Assembly (NCBI GenBank): GCA_023374025.1
Contig: SIJG01000002.1
Location: 2,487,626-2,551,625 of the forward strand
From: Heterodera schachtii
Taxonomy: Eukaryota > Nematoda > Chromadorea > Rhabditida > Heteroderidae
DNA length: 64,000 nt
Direction of reading: 5' to 3'
Shown here: one piece after another, positions 22,785 through 35,337 of the stretch
How the letters are laid out: each line of letters begins with the position of its first letter
How positions within the stretch are numbered: the stretch's first letter is position 1
Notes under the pieces: model-generated
Told to the model about the DNA's origin: nothing
The model's database searches: none
What the model saw: only the letters and a program-made list of their open reading frames with translations
Made by a program: the position numbers and the translations under genes

Positions 22785-24544
22785 CTGAGAAAGAAAGGAA
22801 AACTGAACAAATCAAATACAAAAGCAGAAGAAATAATCTTTGACCTTTTGGGCTTTTTCATTTTGCGCGAAAAAAACGGCGAAAGCGAAAGAAAAAGCGA
22901 AAAAAACGGAGGCAAAAAGAAACGGGACGAAGCAAAGGCATTTTCATTTTGGCACTTTGGGAGGAGAGAAAGCGGCAGACGAACGAAGCGACGGCACGCC
23001 GTTTGACTTGGGCACTTTCTGCAAATTGTCGAAATTTGGAAATTGTCGCGGGAGGGGGTGGCAATTATTTGCAGCGAAAAGGTGGCGAAAATTGGGCGGT
23101 GGGCCGGAAAATTGGGCCACACCTTTCGCATTTGTTTGTGAAAATAGGCAAATTTGGAAGAGATTTTGGCAAAATGGCAACGGAAAAATGAGTAAAATGA
23201 AATAAAACGAATGACAAACAAAAGAAAAGTAAAAACGGCGGAAATGGGCGGAAAAGGGAGTGATACGGTAGGAGAAGAACAAAGAGGAATACTGTACAGA
23301 GAAGAACAAAGAGGAATACTGTACAGAAAACAACAAAGAGGAATACTGTACAGAGGAAGAGGAGGAGGAGGGAGGGGTACGGTAAAGGAGGGACTTACAA
23401 CAGGACAAGGACGGGGGAGGACACTGTTGGAGAGTACGGTAATGAAAAAGAGCGAATAGCGGCCTACGGTAAGTGGCACAATGAATTGGTGGCAAAATAA
23501 AACGGAAATGGAAGATGAAGCAGCGGCGGAAGAAGCAGCAGAAGTGTGTGTCCGTCCGCCCTCTTTCCTTCACAATTCGCCGCGCATTCCGTGCGGAGTG
23601 TCTTCGCCTCGTCCAACGCATTGTCCAACTTCGCTACTCCTTTCTCTCTTCTTCCGCCTCTGTTTTCCTCTTCCTTTTCCCTTACTCTTTTCACTTTCCT
23701 CTTACTTTTCTTCCCTCTATTCCATCTTCTCTCTCCTTTTGGTCTTCTTCTTTTTCTTCCTTCTCTATCTTCTTCTTTTTCTTCTTTCTCCTTTATCTTC
23801 CTCTTATCCATTTCCTCTTCCGTTTCCTTTCCCTCTTTTCCTTCTTCTTCTCCGTCCATCTTTATTTCCATCCAATTCTATTGTCTCCACGAACACCAAA
23901 TTTGCAAACATTGGATGAATGAGGTGAAGTGCTGCTTCTCACAGGGAGTGATGTTCTTCCCCCTCCGGGGGGGGGGGGGAGTGTCCCCTTCTTCCCCTCC
24001 TCTCCCCCCCCCCCTCTGTTGTCCCTCTTTCTCTCCCCTCTTCCCCTTCCTCCCTCTCCCCCCATTGCTTGTGTTTATTTGCTGAATGAGTTGCCCCCCC
24101 TTTTCGTCGGTCGGCGGTTTCTTCAAAGGCACTTTCTTTGGACAGATGCGGCGACATCAAAGAGAGTTCGCTTCACTTCGAAAAAGCCGTCAAATGCGGG
24201 AGAACAAAGGCCAAAAAACGAAGCCGAATTTGGACAAATGGAAGTGAAAAGTGAGAAAGTGAAGAAAGCCATGAAAAGGCAAAGAATGGGGAAAGAAATT
24301 GAAGGAATTAGCAAGAGATATTCTCAAATGGAGAAAATTAATTTAAAAAAATAATAATTAAAACAAACAAATAAATAAATAAACATTTTCCATTTCCCTT
24401 TTTGGGCCTTTTATCCGTCCCAATTTAATGAGACAATAAAAGCGCTTTGTTCATTCTGCTAATTCGGACAATAATCCTTCCGCACCAAATTAGCGATTCA
24501 TCGTATTTTGACTATTTCATTGAAAGTGAGTCAAAATTGCCAAA
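22785..24544. other. long gap between TIKI and astacin genes, no gene recognised
   Basis: Contains a short tandem repeat (23276-23354), CT-rich DNA (23640-23880) and G/C runs. A hydrophobic minus-strand frame near 23530 (LLLLLPPLLHLPFPF) could be the missing TIKI signal peptide, but no phase-consistent junction was found. Sequence just before 24545 is AT-rich and promoter-like. Confidence 0.4.
23276..23354. repeat. 24-bp tandem repeat, three copies
   Basis: Three near-identical units each containing AACAAAGAGGAATACTGTAC in succession, with single-base differences between copies. No coding meaning is apparent. Confidence 0.9.
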
Positions 24545-27500
24545 ATGCCATTAAAATTTGCCAAAATTTTCTGCTGTGCCGTTTCCTTTTTTCCTTTTTA
24601 CCTTCAAATTTTATTGGGGCAAAGAATCGCCGAAAGAATTCGCATTGAATTCGCATGGAATGAAAAGGACTCAAAAAGACAAGTCCCTAATTCAAATTTG
24701 AAGTTTTCCCTGCCATTGCCTTATGTCTGTTGTCCTTTTAGGCTCGTGATGACTTTGCCCGTGCCGTGGACGGTCCGCTGGGAATGGCACAAATGCGCCA
24801 AGTGCGTGCCGACCTCGCCGAACTCCGCCGACGACTGATGGCCAATTGGGAGCGTAATGAACAGCTCGGACCGAGCGCATTGCTTGCCGAAGCGATGGTC
24901 GAAAATTCGGAAGCGAAGAATCGGCAAATTAACTAATTGGCCTTAGGCAATGGCACGGCGAAGGGAAGCGAACGGAGCGGAGAGAGTGGGGAAAGGGCGC
25001 GAAAGCATCGCAAAGCTTAATGGGGCAATTGACGACTATTTATTTCAGGTGGAGACGAACGAAAATAGGGAAAAGCATAAGGGAAAAAGGAAAAGCATAG
25101 GGAAAAGGAAAAAGAAAAAGAGGGAAAAAAAGATGACATTGAAAAGAATTTCATTTCAAAGAGTGACATTTTGCTGAGTGCCAACCAAACGAGCGAAATG
25201 CTCAGAGAGATGGAGGAGCAGCGCGAGGAGGACGAAGCGCAAGAGATTGTGCTGGTGGAGGAGGGCACGGCTCGGAGACGGAGGCGCCGCAGGCAGGCAC
25301 AGACGGGGCACAACTTTCCGCGCAACCAATGGGACCCGGCACGACCGGTGCCATTCGTATTCGATGCCAAAATCGGTTGGTAAACCGATAAAATGCAAAA
25401 AGGAAACAAATTAAGAAAGTGAATCAATTAATTTTAATGGGGGAAATACTTTAAAATGTTTAATGTGCCAAAATGAAAGGGAATTCGGCACGAAAAGCCG
25501 TGAGACAAGCTGTTCGCTTTTGGACTGACCACACTTGCCTAACTTTCGTCGAAAACGGCGGCGGTTTTCCGCGCGTGCGCATTTTTTCCGGCGGCGGATG
25601 CTTCAGGCGGAGAAACTAATTAATTTCTAAAAACATTACAAATTTTTAAATTTTAATAAAATGGAATTATTAAAATTCTTTCAATTTCAGTCAAGTGGGA
25701 AAAGTTTTTCACCAAAGGGAGCAAGTGAGCACAAAAAGTATTTATTGTTTAAAGTTTTAATTCCATTTGAAAGGTTATTTCGCTGGGCCGTGGCTGTGAG
25801 CAGGTGATTTTATGGATGAAACGAAAAATCTGATCAGAGCAGTGATCAAGCCCTTGTGCCTGAATCTGAGCTGATCAAAGGGTTGATCAAATGCTTTATC
25901 TCTGAATTTTATTTTTCTCACGCGCATTTTCTGATCAGCGATCAATTCACCTGTCTCATTTCTTTGGTCACTTTCATTGTCTTTTAGTTTGGAATTGCGG
26001 CTCATGAGCTTGGCCATACGCTTGGCTTTTTCCATGGCCAAGCCCGTGCCGACCGTGACCAATTTGTGAACATTGTCTATTCCAACTTAAGGCAAATTTT
26101 GACTGAAAATTGCTCGGTCACTTTTCACCACATTTAAAGTCCACAAATGGCGGGACAATTCGCCAAACAAAGCAACGAAAACAACGACAATTTTGGCGTA
26201 AAATATGACTACGGAAGTGTAAGAGGGAAAAGCGAATTCAAAGCGAATTTAATTGATCAGATAATGCATTATTCGGACACGGACTCGGCCACGAGTCGAG
26301 TGACAATGTTGGCCAAGGAAGTGAGTGAAAGAGAGGGACATTTGTAATACCAAAACGATAGGATAAGTGATGCCCATTTGTCAATCAGCTTTCTCACCTT
26401 TGCCTAATTACCCTCTTAAATTATTAATTAATTACCTCCCCCCAATTTTGGCGGCCTATCAACACACAATGGGCAACAATGTGTCGCCCTCTTTTCTCGA
26501 CGTTTTGGAGGTTTGGCAGAGAGTGGCCAAATGTGCAAAATGACCAATTTTCAGATGAATCTCTACTACAAATGCACGGACAAATGCAAACTAAGCGGGG
26601 CCCAGTGCCAAAATGGCGGATATCGGTGGGAAAAGTGCCAAATTAATGCCGAAATACCCGCCCCCCCCCCGTTCCGCTTGACAGTCATCCGCGCAACTGT
26701 TCCAAGTGCTTGTGCCCCTCCGGCTTCGGTGCCTTTGACTGTTCCGGCCGCGGACCGCCCGAAAATGGCGCACCGGCGGAATGCGGAGAGACCGTACAGG
26801 TGAAGAACCATCGGCAAAAAGCAAAGGAGTGGCTGGGCAACATTTAGGCCCATGAAGGCGAACTGCAGGAATTGAGTGGCAATGTCAGTGCCACGTTGGC
26901 CAACGGACTGTCCGAACGGCACGCCATTTGCCATTGGCACATCAAAGTCGGCCTTCTCTCTTTCATCCATTTAAGCACTTCTGTCTTCCGCAGGCACCTC
27001 CCGGCAAAAGAGTTCAAATTCGGCTTAAGTCGCTGTTCGGCGCCTGCTCCGACGGCTGTTTTTACGGCGGGACGGAGTTGAAAACGCAAGATTTGCTGCG
27101 CGTAGGCGCAAGGCAAATTGGCGCGAAATTCAAAAGGCAATCGAATGCTTTTGCCTTCCCTTTTTTAGGATTTGCTGTCGCTCGGACATTCGCTCTTTGG
27201 GTTTGCTGTTCAGCTCCACAGAATTGGCCATTGTCAGGTTTGAAAATAGATGAACACTGAATGAATGAACGAATCTCTTTCAGTGCGTTCAGTCAGTACA
27301 AACAGCAGGGATTTACCGTACAATTTCGAGCGGGTAAAATACTGTATAATCAAAAAAGCATTTTAAAAATTGTGAAATTGATTCGATCAGTTGACCCGGA
27401 CAAAGTGCCCCCGGGGGGCGTTACGGCGTACGAAAATTTGGACGGAGCGGCCAAAAGGGTGCCATTGCCGAAGAAGCAGCAGCAGCAGCAAAACAGCAGC

Positions 27501-27998
27501 GACTGCAAAGATTTGGCGGCCAATTGTTTCGGGTGTTTATTGCCCATTTCTCGTCCTATTTTCGGGACTTTCCTTTGCTACAGTATCATCCATTTGTGCG
27601 AAAATGGCCTCTACCGTAGTCTTATGGCGCGACAGTGCGGGAGGACGTGCAAAGTTTGCGATACGGTGGAAGAAGGGGAGGAGGAAAAGCAGAACAAAAA
27701 CGGGAGGAAAACGGGGCAGGGAGGAGGACAATGCGACAGAGTAAAAGACCATCAAAAGTGAGTGAGTGCCATAGGCAAAGGAGTGACAGAACAATGACTA
27801 ATCAATTTATGACTCATTACTAGTGAATGACTAATTAGTCACTGATCACTCTGCCATCATTAGTCACTGATCACACTCACTCACTCTCTCTGACTGTTCA
27901 GTTGCGACACTTGGGCCAAAAACGGCTTTTGTTCGTCGACGGCGTACAGTACGCAAATCAAACGGGAAATATGTGGCCATAAGTGTGGTTTGTGCTGA
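24545..27998 (+). CDS. astacin metalloprotease (NAS type) with EGF, CUB and two ShK domains
   Basis: Twenty exons: 24545-24682, 24742-24897, 24947-25048, 25162-25375, 25480-25606, 25691-25703, 25774-25803, 25988-26091, 26140-26218, 26261-26320, 26451-26510, 26555-26625, 26685-26799, 26848-26946, 26994-27112, 27169-27237, 27284-27333, 27391-27532, 27584-27757, 27902-27998. They total 2019 nt, 672 residues. Order: signal peptide, propeptide with coil-rich [12 protein letters not shown], furin-like RRRRRRRQ, catalytic domain with [19 protein letters not shown] (three zinc His) and Met-turn IMHYS, EGF ([18 protein letters not shown]), CUB ([17 protein letters not shown]), then two ShK domains (CGRTCKVC and CGHKCGLC). 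Nematode NAS proteases of this type act in cuticle collagen processing or moulting. Three introns have GC donors (25607, 26092, 27113), one exon is 13 nt, and the acceptor before 26451 lacks AG. Confidence 0.9.
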
Positions 27999-27999
27999 A

Positions 28000-29463
28000 G
28001 AATGATGCGATTCCACTGATTTCACAATGCTCAAAAGGATTTATTGTAATTTTTATCCATAAATGGGATTGATTATAATTTATCACTCGTTTTGCCATTT
28101 TCGCAGCTTTTCCTCTTCCTTTTTTTAATATTTTCTATTTTTTTGCTGCTTTTCCTCAAATTCCTTTTTTGTTCATTTTTCTGATCGATCGTTTCTTTTC
28201 ATCGCCCGTCCAACAACAGATCAGATCCGGATCTGACTGACTGACTGACCTTTGCTTAAGGAAATGCCCTGGCGCAATTAATGCCTTTCGAATTCGGCTG
28301 AAATTTCCCCTCAATTGGTCACTCAAAGAGCGCGTGGTTGGAGAGGAGAAAAAGCAGAAAAAAGCGAACCAAAATGAGCGGAGTGGAAAAGCGACCAAAG
28401 AAACGCCGGGGGGGGGGGAGGGCCATTTGCTGCTGGTGACCCCTCCCCCCGCCCCGTCTCTTTTTGCCAATTAAATATTTCATATGAAATATTTTATTTT
28501 GATCATTTATTTTATTTTTTTGATTGTGACGCTAATTACTTTTTATAGAAGACCAAAAGCGGCGGCTTTGATTCATTTGATCGTCCCCCCCCCCTTCGAA
28601 TTGGGTGGGCTTTGTTTGGCTTTGCGTGTTGTTTTGGATGAACGTGGATCCCCCCTCCTCCCCTTTCCTTCCCCCGCTTTCTCTCCCCCCCCCCCTCCGT
28701 TATCCCTCTTTTCTCCTTTCCCCCCCCCTCCCCTCTCCCCCCTCCGTTATCCCTCTTTTCTCCTCTCCCCCCCCCCCTCCCCTCTCCCCCCTCCGTTATC
28801 CCTCTTTTCTCCTCTCCCCCCCCCCTCCCCTCTCCCCCCTCCGTTATCCCTCTTTTCTCCTCTCCCCCCCCCCCCTCCCCTCTCCCCCCTCCGTTATCCC
28901 TCTCTCCTCCTCTCCCCCCCCCCTCCCCTCTCCCCCCTCCGTTGTCCCTCTCTCCTCCTCTCCCCTCCCCTTTCCCCCTCTCCCTCTCTCGTCGTTTATG
29001 CGCAGTTCCGGGAGTGAATGCCTCTGCGGGGATCAAAGTGTCCCCAAAGAGTGCTTCTCGCATTGTTTCGCTAACGATTTCCCCTCGTCATTTCTGCTTT
29101 TTCTGCAAAGGATTGCGAGGCGTTTGTCCCGTCGAGTGTTTCTCATCAGCTAATTTTTGTTGAATATCGGCAAAAGTAAAGCAAAAGACGCACCATTCAT
29201 TTGGCGGGGACTTTCACCGCTAATTGAATCATCCGCCAAATCCCGCGCATTAATTAGCATGCCACGGGCACTGCCCATTCATTACTCATTTTGCTGAGCC
29301 AAACCAACCGATCATTCATTCATCCATCAAAGGGAAATAAAGCGAATAATTATGTACCTTTCCAATGCAAAACAATTTGTTCAAATCCGTCCCCCGCCCC
29401 TCCATTTTTGTCCATTTTTAAAAAATTTTTGTTAATTGTTTTGCCAGGGCCTCCAATTAATTA
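28000..29463. other. intergenic with minisatellite
   Basis: AT-rich flank downstream of the astacin, then CT-rich minisatellite (28640-28985), then AT-rich sequence up to the ground-like gene. Open frames in the repeat are artefacts. Confidence 0.6.
28640..28985. repeat. CT-rich minisatellite, about six copies
   Basis: Units of about 45-60 bp each containing CTCCGTTATCCCTCTTTTCT followed by a poly-C run of varying length. The C-run length is the main difference between copies, suggesting slippage. Confidence 0.92.
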
Positions 29464-30136
29464 ATGCGGACAATGCCACGCCCTCCGCTCCGCCGTTTTC
29501 TCCCGCCCTCTCCGCTTTTTGTGCTGCTGCTCCATTTGCTACTTGCTGCTGTTGTTCGGTCCCAGGACAGCTGCTACGTGACTGATTCGGGGCACACGTG
29601 CTGTGACAAGGCACTCGGTGAGTCATTCATTGCCATTGGCACGGAAAGTGCCATTAGCCCACGGAAAGTGCCGACAAATCACTCTTTGGCGGCACACTAT
29701 CCCTAAACAATCGCAGAATCGGCCATGAAATCGGCGATGAGCGGCAAAGATTTGTTGTCCTCGGCCGATCGGATCCAAAAGTCGGCGGAAGGAGCAATCG
29801 GCGGAAAATTCGAAACCGTAAAAAAACGAAACAAAACATTGAAACAAAGGCATCAAAACGATACTTTCCATTCATCCGCCAAAAAAAGGTGGTGGCATTT
29901 GACGACTTTGCGCACAAATCGCACTTCAAAGACTGGCAAATCGTGCAAAGTGGAGAAGGACGGACAAGTGGCATTGGCATGGCAACCGTAAGAAAACGAA
30001 TGGCGAGGCATACGGTAGAAAAAGGCAATTGGACTGACCAATCACTACAGTACCTTCACTAATCATTATTACTTTTTTTTGTTTGTTATTCTCCGCGTTT
30101 AGCCACCAAAACTTTGTAAGTGCAATTTTACAGTGA
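29464..30136 (+). CDS. ground-like domain secreted protein, apparent frameshift in exon 3
   Basis: Ground-like proteins are nematode-specific secreted relatives of the hedgehog-related groundhog group. Exon 1 (29464-29617) gives a signal peptide (LFVLLLHLLLAAVV) followed by QDSCYVTDSGHTCCDKALE, the start of the domain with its CC pair. Exon 2 (29717-29817) is a helix-forming stretch ending KFET. Exon 3 (29889-29987) reads VVAFDDFAHKSHFKDW in the phase set by exon 2, but the domain end (SCKVEKDGQVALAWQP) appears one frame over. Continuing in that second frame, exon 4 (from 30103) ends at a stop at 30136. A +1 (or -2) indel near 29935-29943 would explain this: assembly error, allele, or young pseudogene. 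Confidence 0.68.
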
Positions 30137-31068
30137 TAAAACACCGCTGAACTCCGTTCATGTCCTTTTGTTAAGTCCCAAGCGCTTTTCAAGGTAATAG
30201 TTTGCTTTCCCCCCCCCCCCTATTTTTGAAATAAATTTAAAAAAATTAAAAAGTCGTCGAAAAGGCCTTTCCTGAGGTTTTCGGGGTCTTTGATCACGAA
30301 TCCGACATTTTTGAAAAAATGGGGGGGGGGGAAAGCACACAGTTACCCTTTTCAAAATCGTTTTGTTAAAAGTCAGTCATGGACAAACATTAGGAAAGGA
30401 GCCCTCAAATTATTATTACCTATATTATTTTTCAACTAGTTGAATTTCGTTTCTAATTTGAATTTTGTAAACGAGCAATAAAAACTTTTTTTCTTCGCAT
30501 AAACTGCCTTTCGTATGCACTTTAAATTTTATGTAAAATTTCCATTTTTCAATTGACATTTATTTCCTTTTCCAGTAAAGTGCAAAAAATAATGGAAGAT
30601 CTGTAAATGAAAAGAATTTTATTGTGACACTAAAACCAAAACACAGAAAATGCAATTTGTTCAAAGTATTTTTTGGTTCCAAAAGAATTCTTTTTTAAAT
30701 AGGTAATTGGCCCTTTCGCTGTTAGTTGTATTAATTGTAAATAACATACAAAAGCATATTAATTAGAGAATAAAATCACAAAGAATAAAGAAACAATATT
30801 AAATATATTTCGTTTGTACGGAGATCGCAAAAAAAAAGAAAAGAAAATGTTTTGACAATGCCAAAATCCGAGATTCCTTCCAACCGGACACGACCACAAA
30901 TAAATGGAAAATGCATGTTCAGGCACTTCGATAGTTAAATTGGGAAGAGGTGGACAAAAAGGAGTTCTCGACATCTCCAAGAAACGATCATTCGAAATCA
31001 CAAGAAAATGGATGAAAGAAAGGAGAGACCGAAAGGATGGAAATAAACGGTCGGTCGTTCGTCCGCCT
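30137..31068. other. intergenic between ground-like gene and smk-1
   Basis: AT-rich, with a poly-C run near 30212 and a poly-G run near 30322 that could pair. AATAAA is present near 30478. No gene seen. Confidence 0.5.
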
Positions 31069-34000
31069 TCAGTCACCCGTCCGATTGCTCGGCCCATTCT
31101 CCGCTTCTCCTCTCCTCTGCTCCTTTTCCGGCGAACCCTTCGCACTGTCCTCTCTGCTGGGCCCATTCTCAGATTCTTCTTCGTCCTCATCGCTAAATTG
31201 AAAAAAAAATAATTATAAAATCAAGTTTACTCTGTAATTAATTAATTATTTGACCTGTCGTCGTAGTCCACCAAAGGTCGTTTCACCACTGGTCCATCCG
31301 CCACAGCAGAAGGATTTTCGGAAGGTCGGCCGACGGAATGTGGAAGGAACCTGAAGAAAGAAGCACAACGGAACAAAATGCCAAAATTATAAATGCCAAC
31401 AAACATTTTGGTCATTTGTATGTGCTGCGCTTGGACTGCTCCCATCGCCGTTTAGCAGTGGGACAGCGGCGGACGATGGCTCTTTGCTGCTCATCCGAAT
31501 CACTATTTTGGATATCCTGCTGACGGACACTGCGCCACCCGCTGGCGGAGTGATATTCCCACCGAAAACACTCGCAATTCCGTCCTCATCATTGGCTGAA
31601 ACACAATGTGAAAGTACGGGGGAGGAGAGAGTGCCATTCAGAGATGACCTTTCCGCTTTCTGAGAAGGGACGGGAAGAGGGGGTCGACGCCCGACTTTCG
31701 ACATTGAGCGGTCGGCTAAACAAAGTAAAAAATTAAAATCCCCGCAAAAATGCCAGGGCCAACCCGACACACCATTTCATCATCATCGTCCTTGCTGAAG
31801 AACAATTCCTCGTCGTCATGTTCTCTCTCTTTGCGCCATTGGGCATTCGGCGGAGTCATGGCCAATGGCGTCGTTTGGCCATTTTCTTTCACTTTTTCGC
31901 CCTCGTCAGATTTGTTGGCCAAATGAGCCTCCCAAATGTCGTGCATTTTGACAAAAGTTTGCACATAGTCCACTTTGCTGAAAGTGTTCTCCCAATGGTT
32001 GTTGATTAGGTACTCAATGAGCGGATAAATCCGTTCCTTAAAATAATTATTTCAACAATTAAAAAATAAACAAAATGCAAATGACCCTTTTTATAAATTC
32101 GAAAAGCTCAATGAGAGACGAGTTGAGTAAATTGTAACGCTGTCCATTGGCGACGAAACACTGCACAATTTGGTCCAAAGTGCCCTTGTCACAAATGTGT
32201 CGAATGTAAGTGTCGTCCTTCAAACCGATGATCCGTCTTATCAATCTCAACGCACCTTAAAGAGAGACGCCAATGTTTTTCAAGAAATTTGGCCCAAGCA
32301 AAGAAATAAAGAAGTACATAATGCCAAGAAGTGATGTTTGCTTTGCAAATTCATAAGCACAGAATGGAGCAAATTCTTCTGGATGGTACAAGTTCGCATA
32401 TTGAAGCCATGATGTTCCACAAAAAAGCAAAGCAAGTCGATGATTTGACTGGTCCGATTCGCTACATAATAAGTGTCTGAAAATTGAAAATGAATTAAAT
32501 TCCATTGAATTTGCATTCAAAAAAAAAGGAAATCACCGCAAATCAGTCGCCCGTCCTTCACATTGTCAACAATCGGCGCATAAATCGTTTGAATTCGCGC
32601 GTTTGTAAAACATTTGAAGGAATTCGCCTTTCTCTTTCTAATTCGAATGGATTAATTATGCGCTCCAAATTCATTACAAACCGCCAAAACGCCCTCGGGG
32701 TCCAACAGAACGCGCAGAACTTGGGACATTTGGCTGCCAGCAGTGAACTCGGCATCGCGGTCACTGAGCATGTGTTTGACGAGTTTGTTGATGAGCAGAG
32801 AATCCTTTGGGAAAATGGAAAAGCATAAGCATTTTAGCCCACATTCAAAAGCAATGTTACATTTCTCCCCTCCTGTCGCGACTGTTTCATGAGAAAATCA
32901 CGGAACAATTGCGGGTTGAAGTCGACGACGATGGTCAGCAATTCGACAGTGGCTGTCCGCGTGGAGGGCAACGGGCTGCTAATGCACGGGTCGATCGTGC
33001 CGAGAACATTGTTATCGATTAGTGTCTAAACAATATATTTAAATTTTTGGAGATTTGCTTATATATTACCCGTTACAAAAAAGCACTCACTTTAAAGAAT
33101 TGGTCCTTCCCCTGCGGCCCACTCGGCTGAAGCGAATGGGCAAAGGAACAAAACTCCTTCAGAAAGTTAGTGAGGTCTCTCTGCCTTTCGGGGTTAATTG
33201 ACGAGTTGCGCAATTCCTCGAAAAGTTGCTGCAGCAAATCCTTGTCATTCTTAAAAATGCATTTTACACAATTTAAAAGGCATCGCCAGCTAAAATAATT
33301 CACTGACCAAAAGTGAGTTGACAATTTCGGCTCTAATGAAAAACAAATGGCTGTTTAACACCGTCAGAAGATTCTCCTCAAAAATTGAAGGGGCCGGCAA
33401 ACAAACATCCTAATTAAATGGGAAAATTAAGAATGTTATCAAAGATGTGAAGAAAGAATGCACCTGGACGTATTGGAGTCGAAAAGTTTGATGGATTTTG
33501 GCTTTTAATTCTTCAGAACTGATGGGCAGAACTTCTCTGAACTTCGAACGTTCCCAAAGGAATTCACGATGTTTTTTTGGCTCATCGAATGATGCGTCAT
33601 ATTCGAGCATTCCGACAATTCCCCTGAAATTGAATGAATGTGACGACGAAAGCAGAGTTTAGAAATAAAAGACCACCCACTTGAAATATTTGTCTTCGAT
33701 AAGTTCATTCAAAATGGAATTGTTATTCAGAAGGAACAAATTCTTAGCGATGGAAGCCAATTGGTTGAGCATTTTTGTGTTCTCCAAATCTTCACAGAGT
33801 TCGAACAACTCGCAAAGTTTGTTGATGTAACTGTTGAACAACCAAATTAAAAAAATTGTAATTCAGTCATTTCGCTTGCCCATTCTGCAGAATTGCGGTG
33901 GCCATCTTCTCGCGCAGACTGTTCGCGAACATGTTGTTCGACAAGGCCTGCTCCAAATCGCCCAAGTTTTGCAAAGTGCACGGCGGTATGCTGACGCTTG

Positions 34001-34866
34001 ACGTAGAGCACTGCATTTGAAATGCCCGAAGTGCTAAATAAGATGCCAAACTGATAACCTGCCAAATTCTCGAATTTACCTGCTGTCGCTCGGCTCATTC
34101 TCCTCGCTCTCATTCTCTTCCTAAAAATTCAGAAATACCCAAATTGGCATTAAGCATTCATTACCAACCTCAGCGTCGGTCTCGGGGTCTTTGCCCTGTA
34201 TTCTGCATATTTTCTCCCACAGCTCAGTGCAGCCGGCCTTTTCTTGGAAGCTGAGTGCCAAGTCGCAAGTGTCCGATTCCGACCACACAATCAAAGTGCC
34301 TTGCTGCTTTTGGTACACTGTGTCCAGTTGTATTTTTGACTCCAACACATTCTTTTCTAAATAAACTCAAATGCAATATTACGTTTTTTCCGAATTGTCT
34401 ATAAAATGCATACCATTTGTTTCCAAACGGACAATTATGCACCAAGTGTTGCTGTTTTCCAACGATTGCAAACACGCGACGTGTCCAGTCCCTCGGTCAT
34501 CCCACGACCTTTGGTCGCAAAGCACGTAAAGTTTCACTCGGTTGTGCGACCCCTATACCAGGCTCAGTTATTAAGCATTGCATTTAAATGATTGAGAATT
34601 ACCCGCTCAAATTCCACTTTTTCCAATGTTGAGCTTGGCCGTGCTTCGGGTGGTATTAAATTGTACCCTCGCATTTCCTCCTCTTCGTCGTTGCTTGGCA
34701 CTGTTGAGTCTGCTCTCCCCACTTGTTCTTCCGAGTCTTCGCTGACTGAGTCGGCACTTGCATTGGCAATGGTCTCACGTTTTGTGCTGTTTTTTAAGTG
34801 CTGCTGATCAAGCAATAAATTTGCTGAGGTCGTCGTTGTAACTGCTGATTCTGATGCCATTTCCAT
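31069..34866 (-). CDS. smk-1: SMK-1/PP4R3-like regulatory subunit of protein phosphatase 4
   Basis: PP4R3 recruits PP4 to substrates; nematode SMK-1 acts in stress response and longevity (family knowledge). About 18 exons from 34866-34603 down to 31192-31069. Diagnostic reading: [169 protein letters not shown] and C-terminal [16 protein letters not shown]. Exons: PH/EVH1-like part 34552-34414 and 34356-34169, ARM-type repeats 33830-32086, acidic tail. The exon 32637-32537 is 2 nt out of phase at CGCGCG (32596-32601). The intron at 33879-33831 has a GC donor. Confidence 0.9.
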
Positions 34867-35337
34867 AGTAGTTTTTCGAATATCTATAATTTGTTTTTCA
34901 TATATTATGGATTATTGGAAATAGTTTAATTATCAAAAAACTATTAATTAATAAAAAGTTATGGTCCAAAAAATCCCGGCGACCCTTCGACAAGCGACCT
35001 TTTGGGGTGCATCGCAAGAACCGACCTTCGATATTTTCAAAAAAATTAATTTTTTTTTGTCATTTTGTTGACTTGTAGTAGAATTGAATGAAGTAAGACA
35101 CTAACGCTAATAAAAAAAAAACAAAATTTTTATGTGCATAGATTTTTTCTAGTTGAAATTGAGCCCGGTGCGGGATTGGATCCCGCAAGAGATTTTGCGG
35201 GATTCCAGTCCGCAGATTGCGGGATTTATCCCTGCTGGATCCCTATTTTGCTGGTTTTTTTGAAATTGAAAATGAACCCACAGAAATAAGCACTTAGAAT
35301 TCATATTTCAGGGAGACGAATTAAATTTGTGCTAATA
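34867..35337. promoter_or_regulatory. divergent intergenic region with short inverted repeats
   Basis: It separates the divergently transcribed smk-1 and CHMP5 genes, so it must hold both promoters. At 35166-35245 the motif GCGGGATT and its complement (GGATCCCGC) recur, able to form small hairpins. The remainder is AT-rich. Promoter function is inferred from layout only. Confidence 0.45.

Noticed and set aside
28536..29063. Long Gly/Arg/Glu-rich or Pro-rich open frames on both strands
   Set aside because: They lie in a CT-rich minisatellite whose units keep frames open; no signal, domain or splice context.
35160..35245. tRNA-like fold suggested by repeated GCGGGATT and its complement
   Set aside because: No cloverleaf with anticodon and T-arm consensus could be drawn; only simple hairpins.
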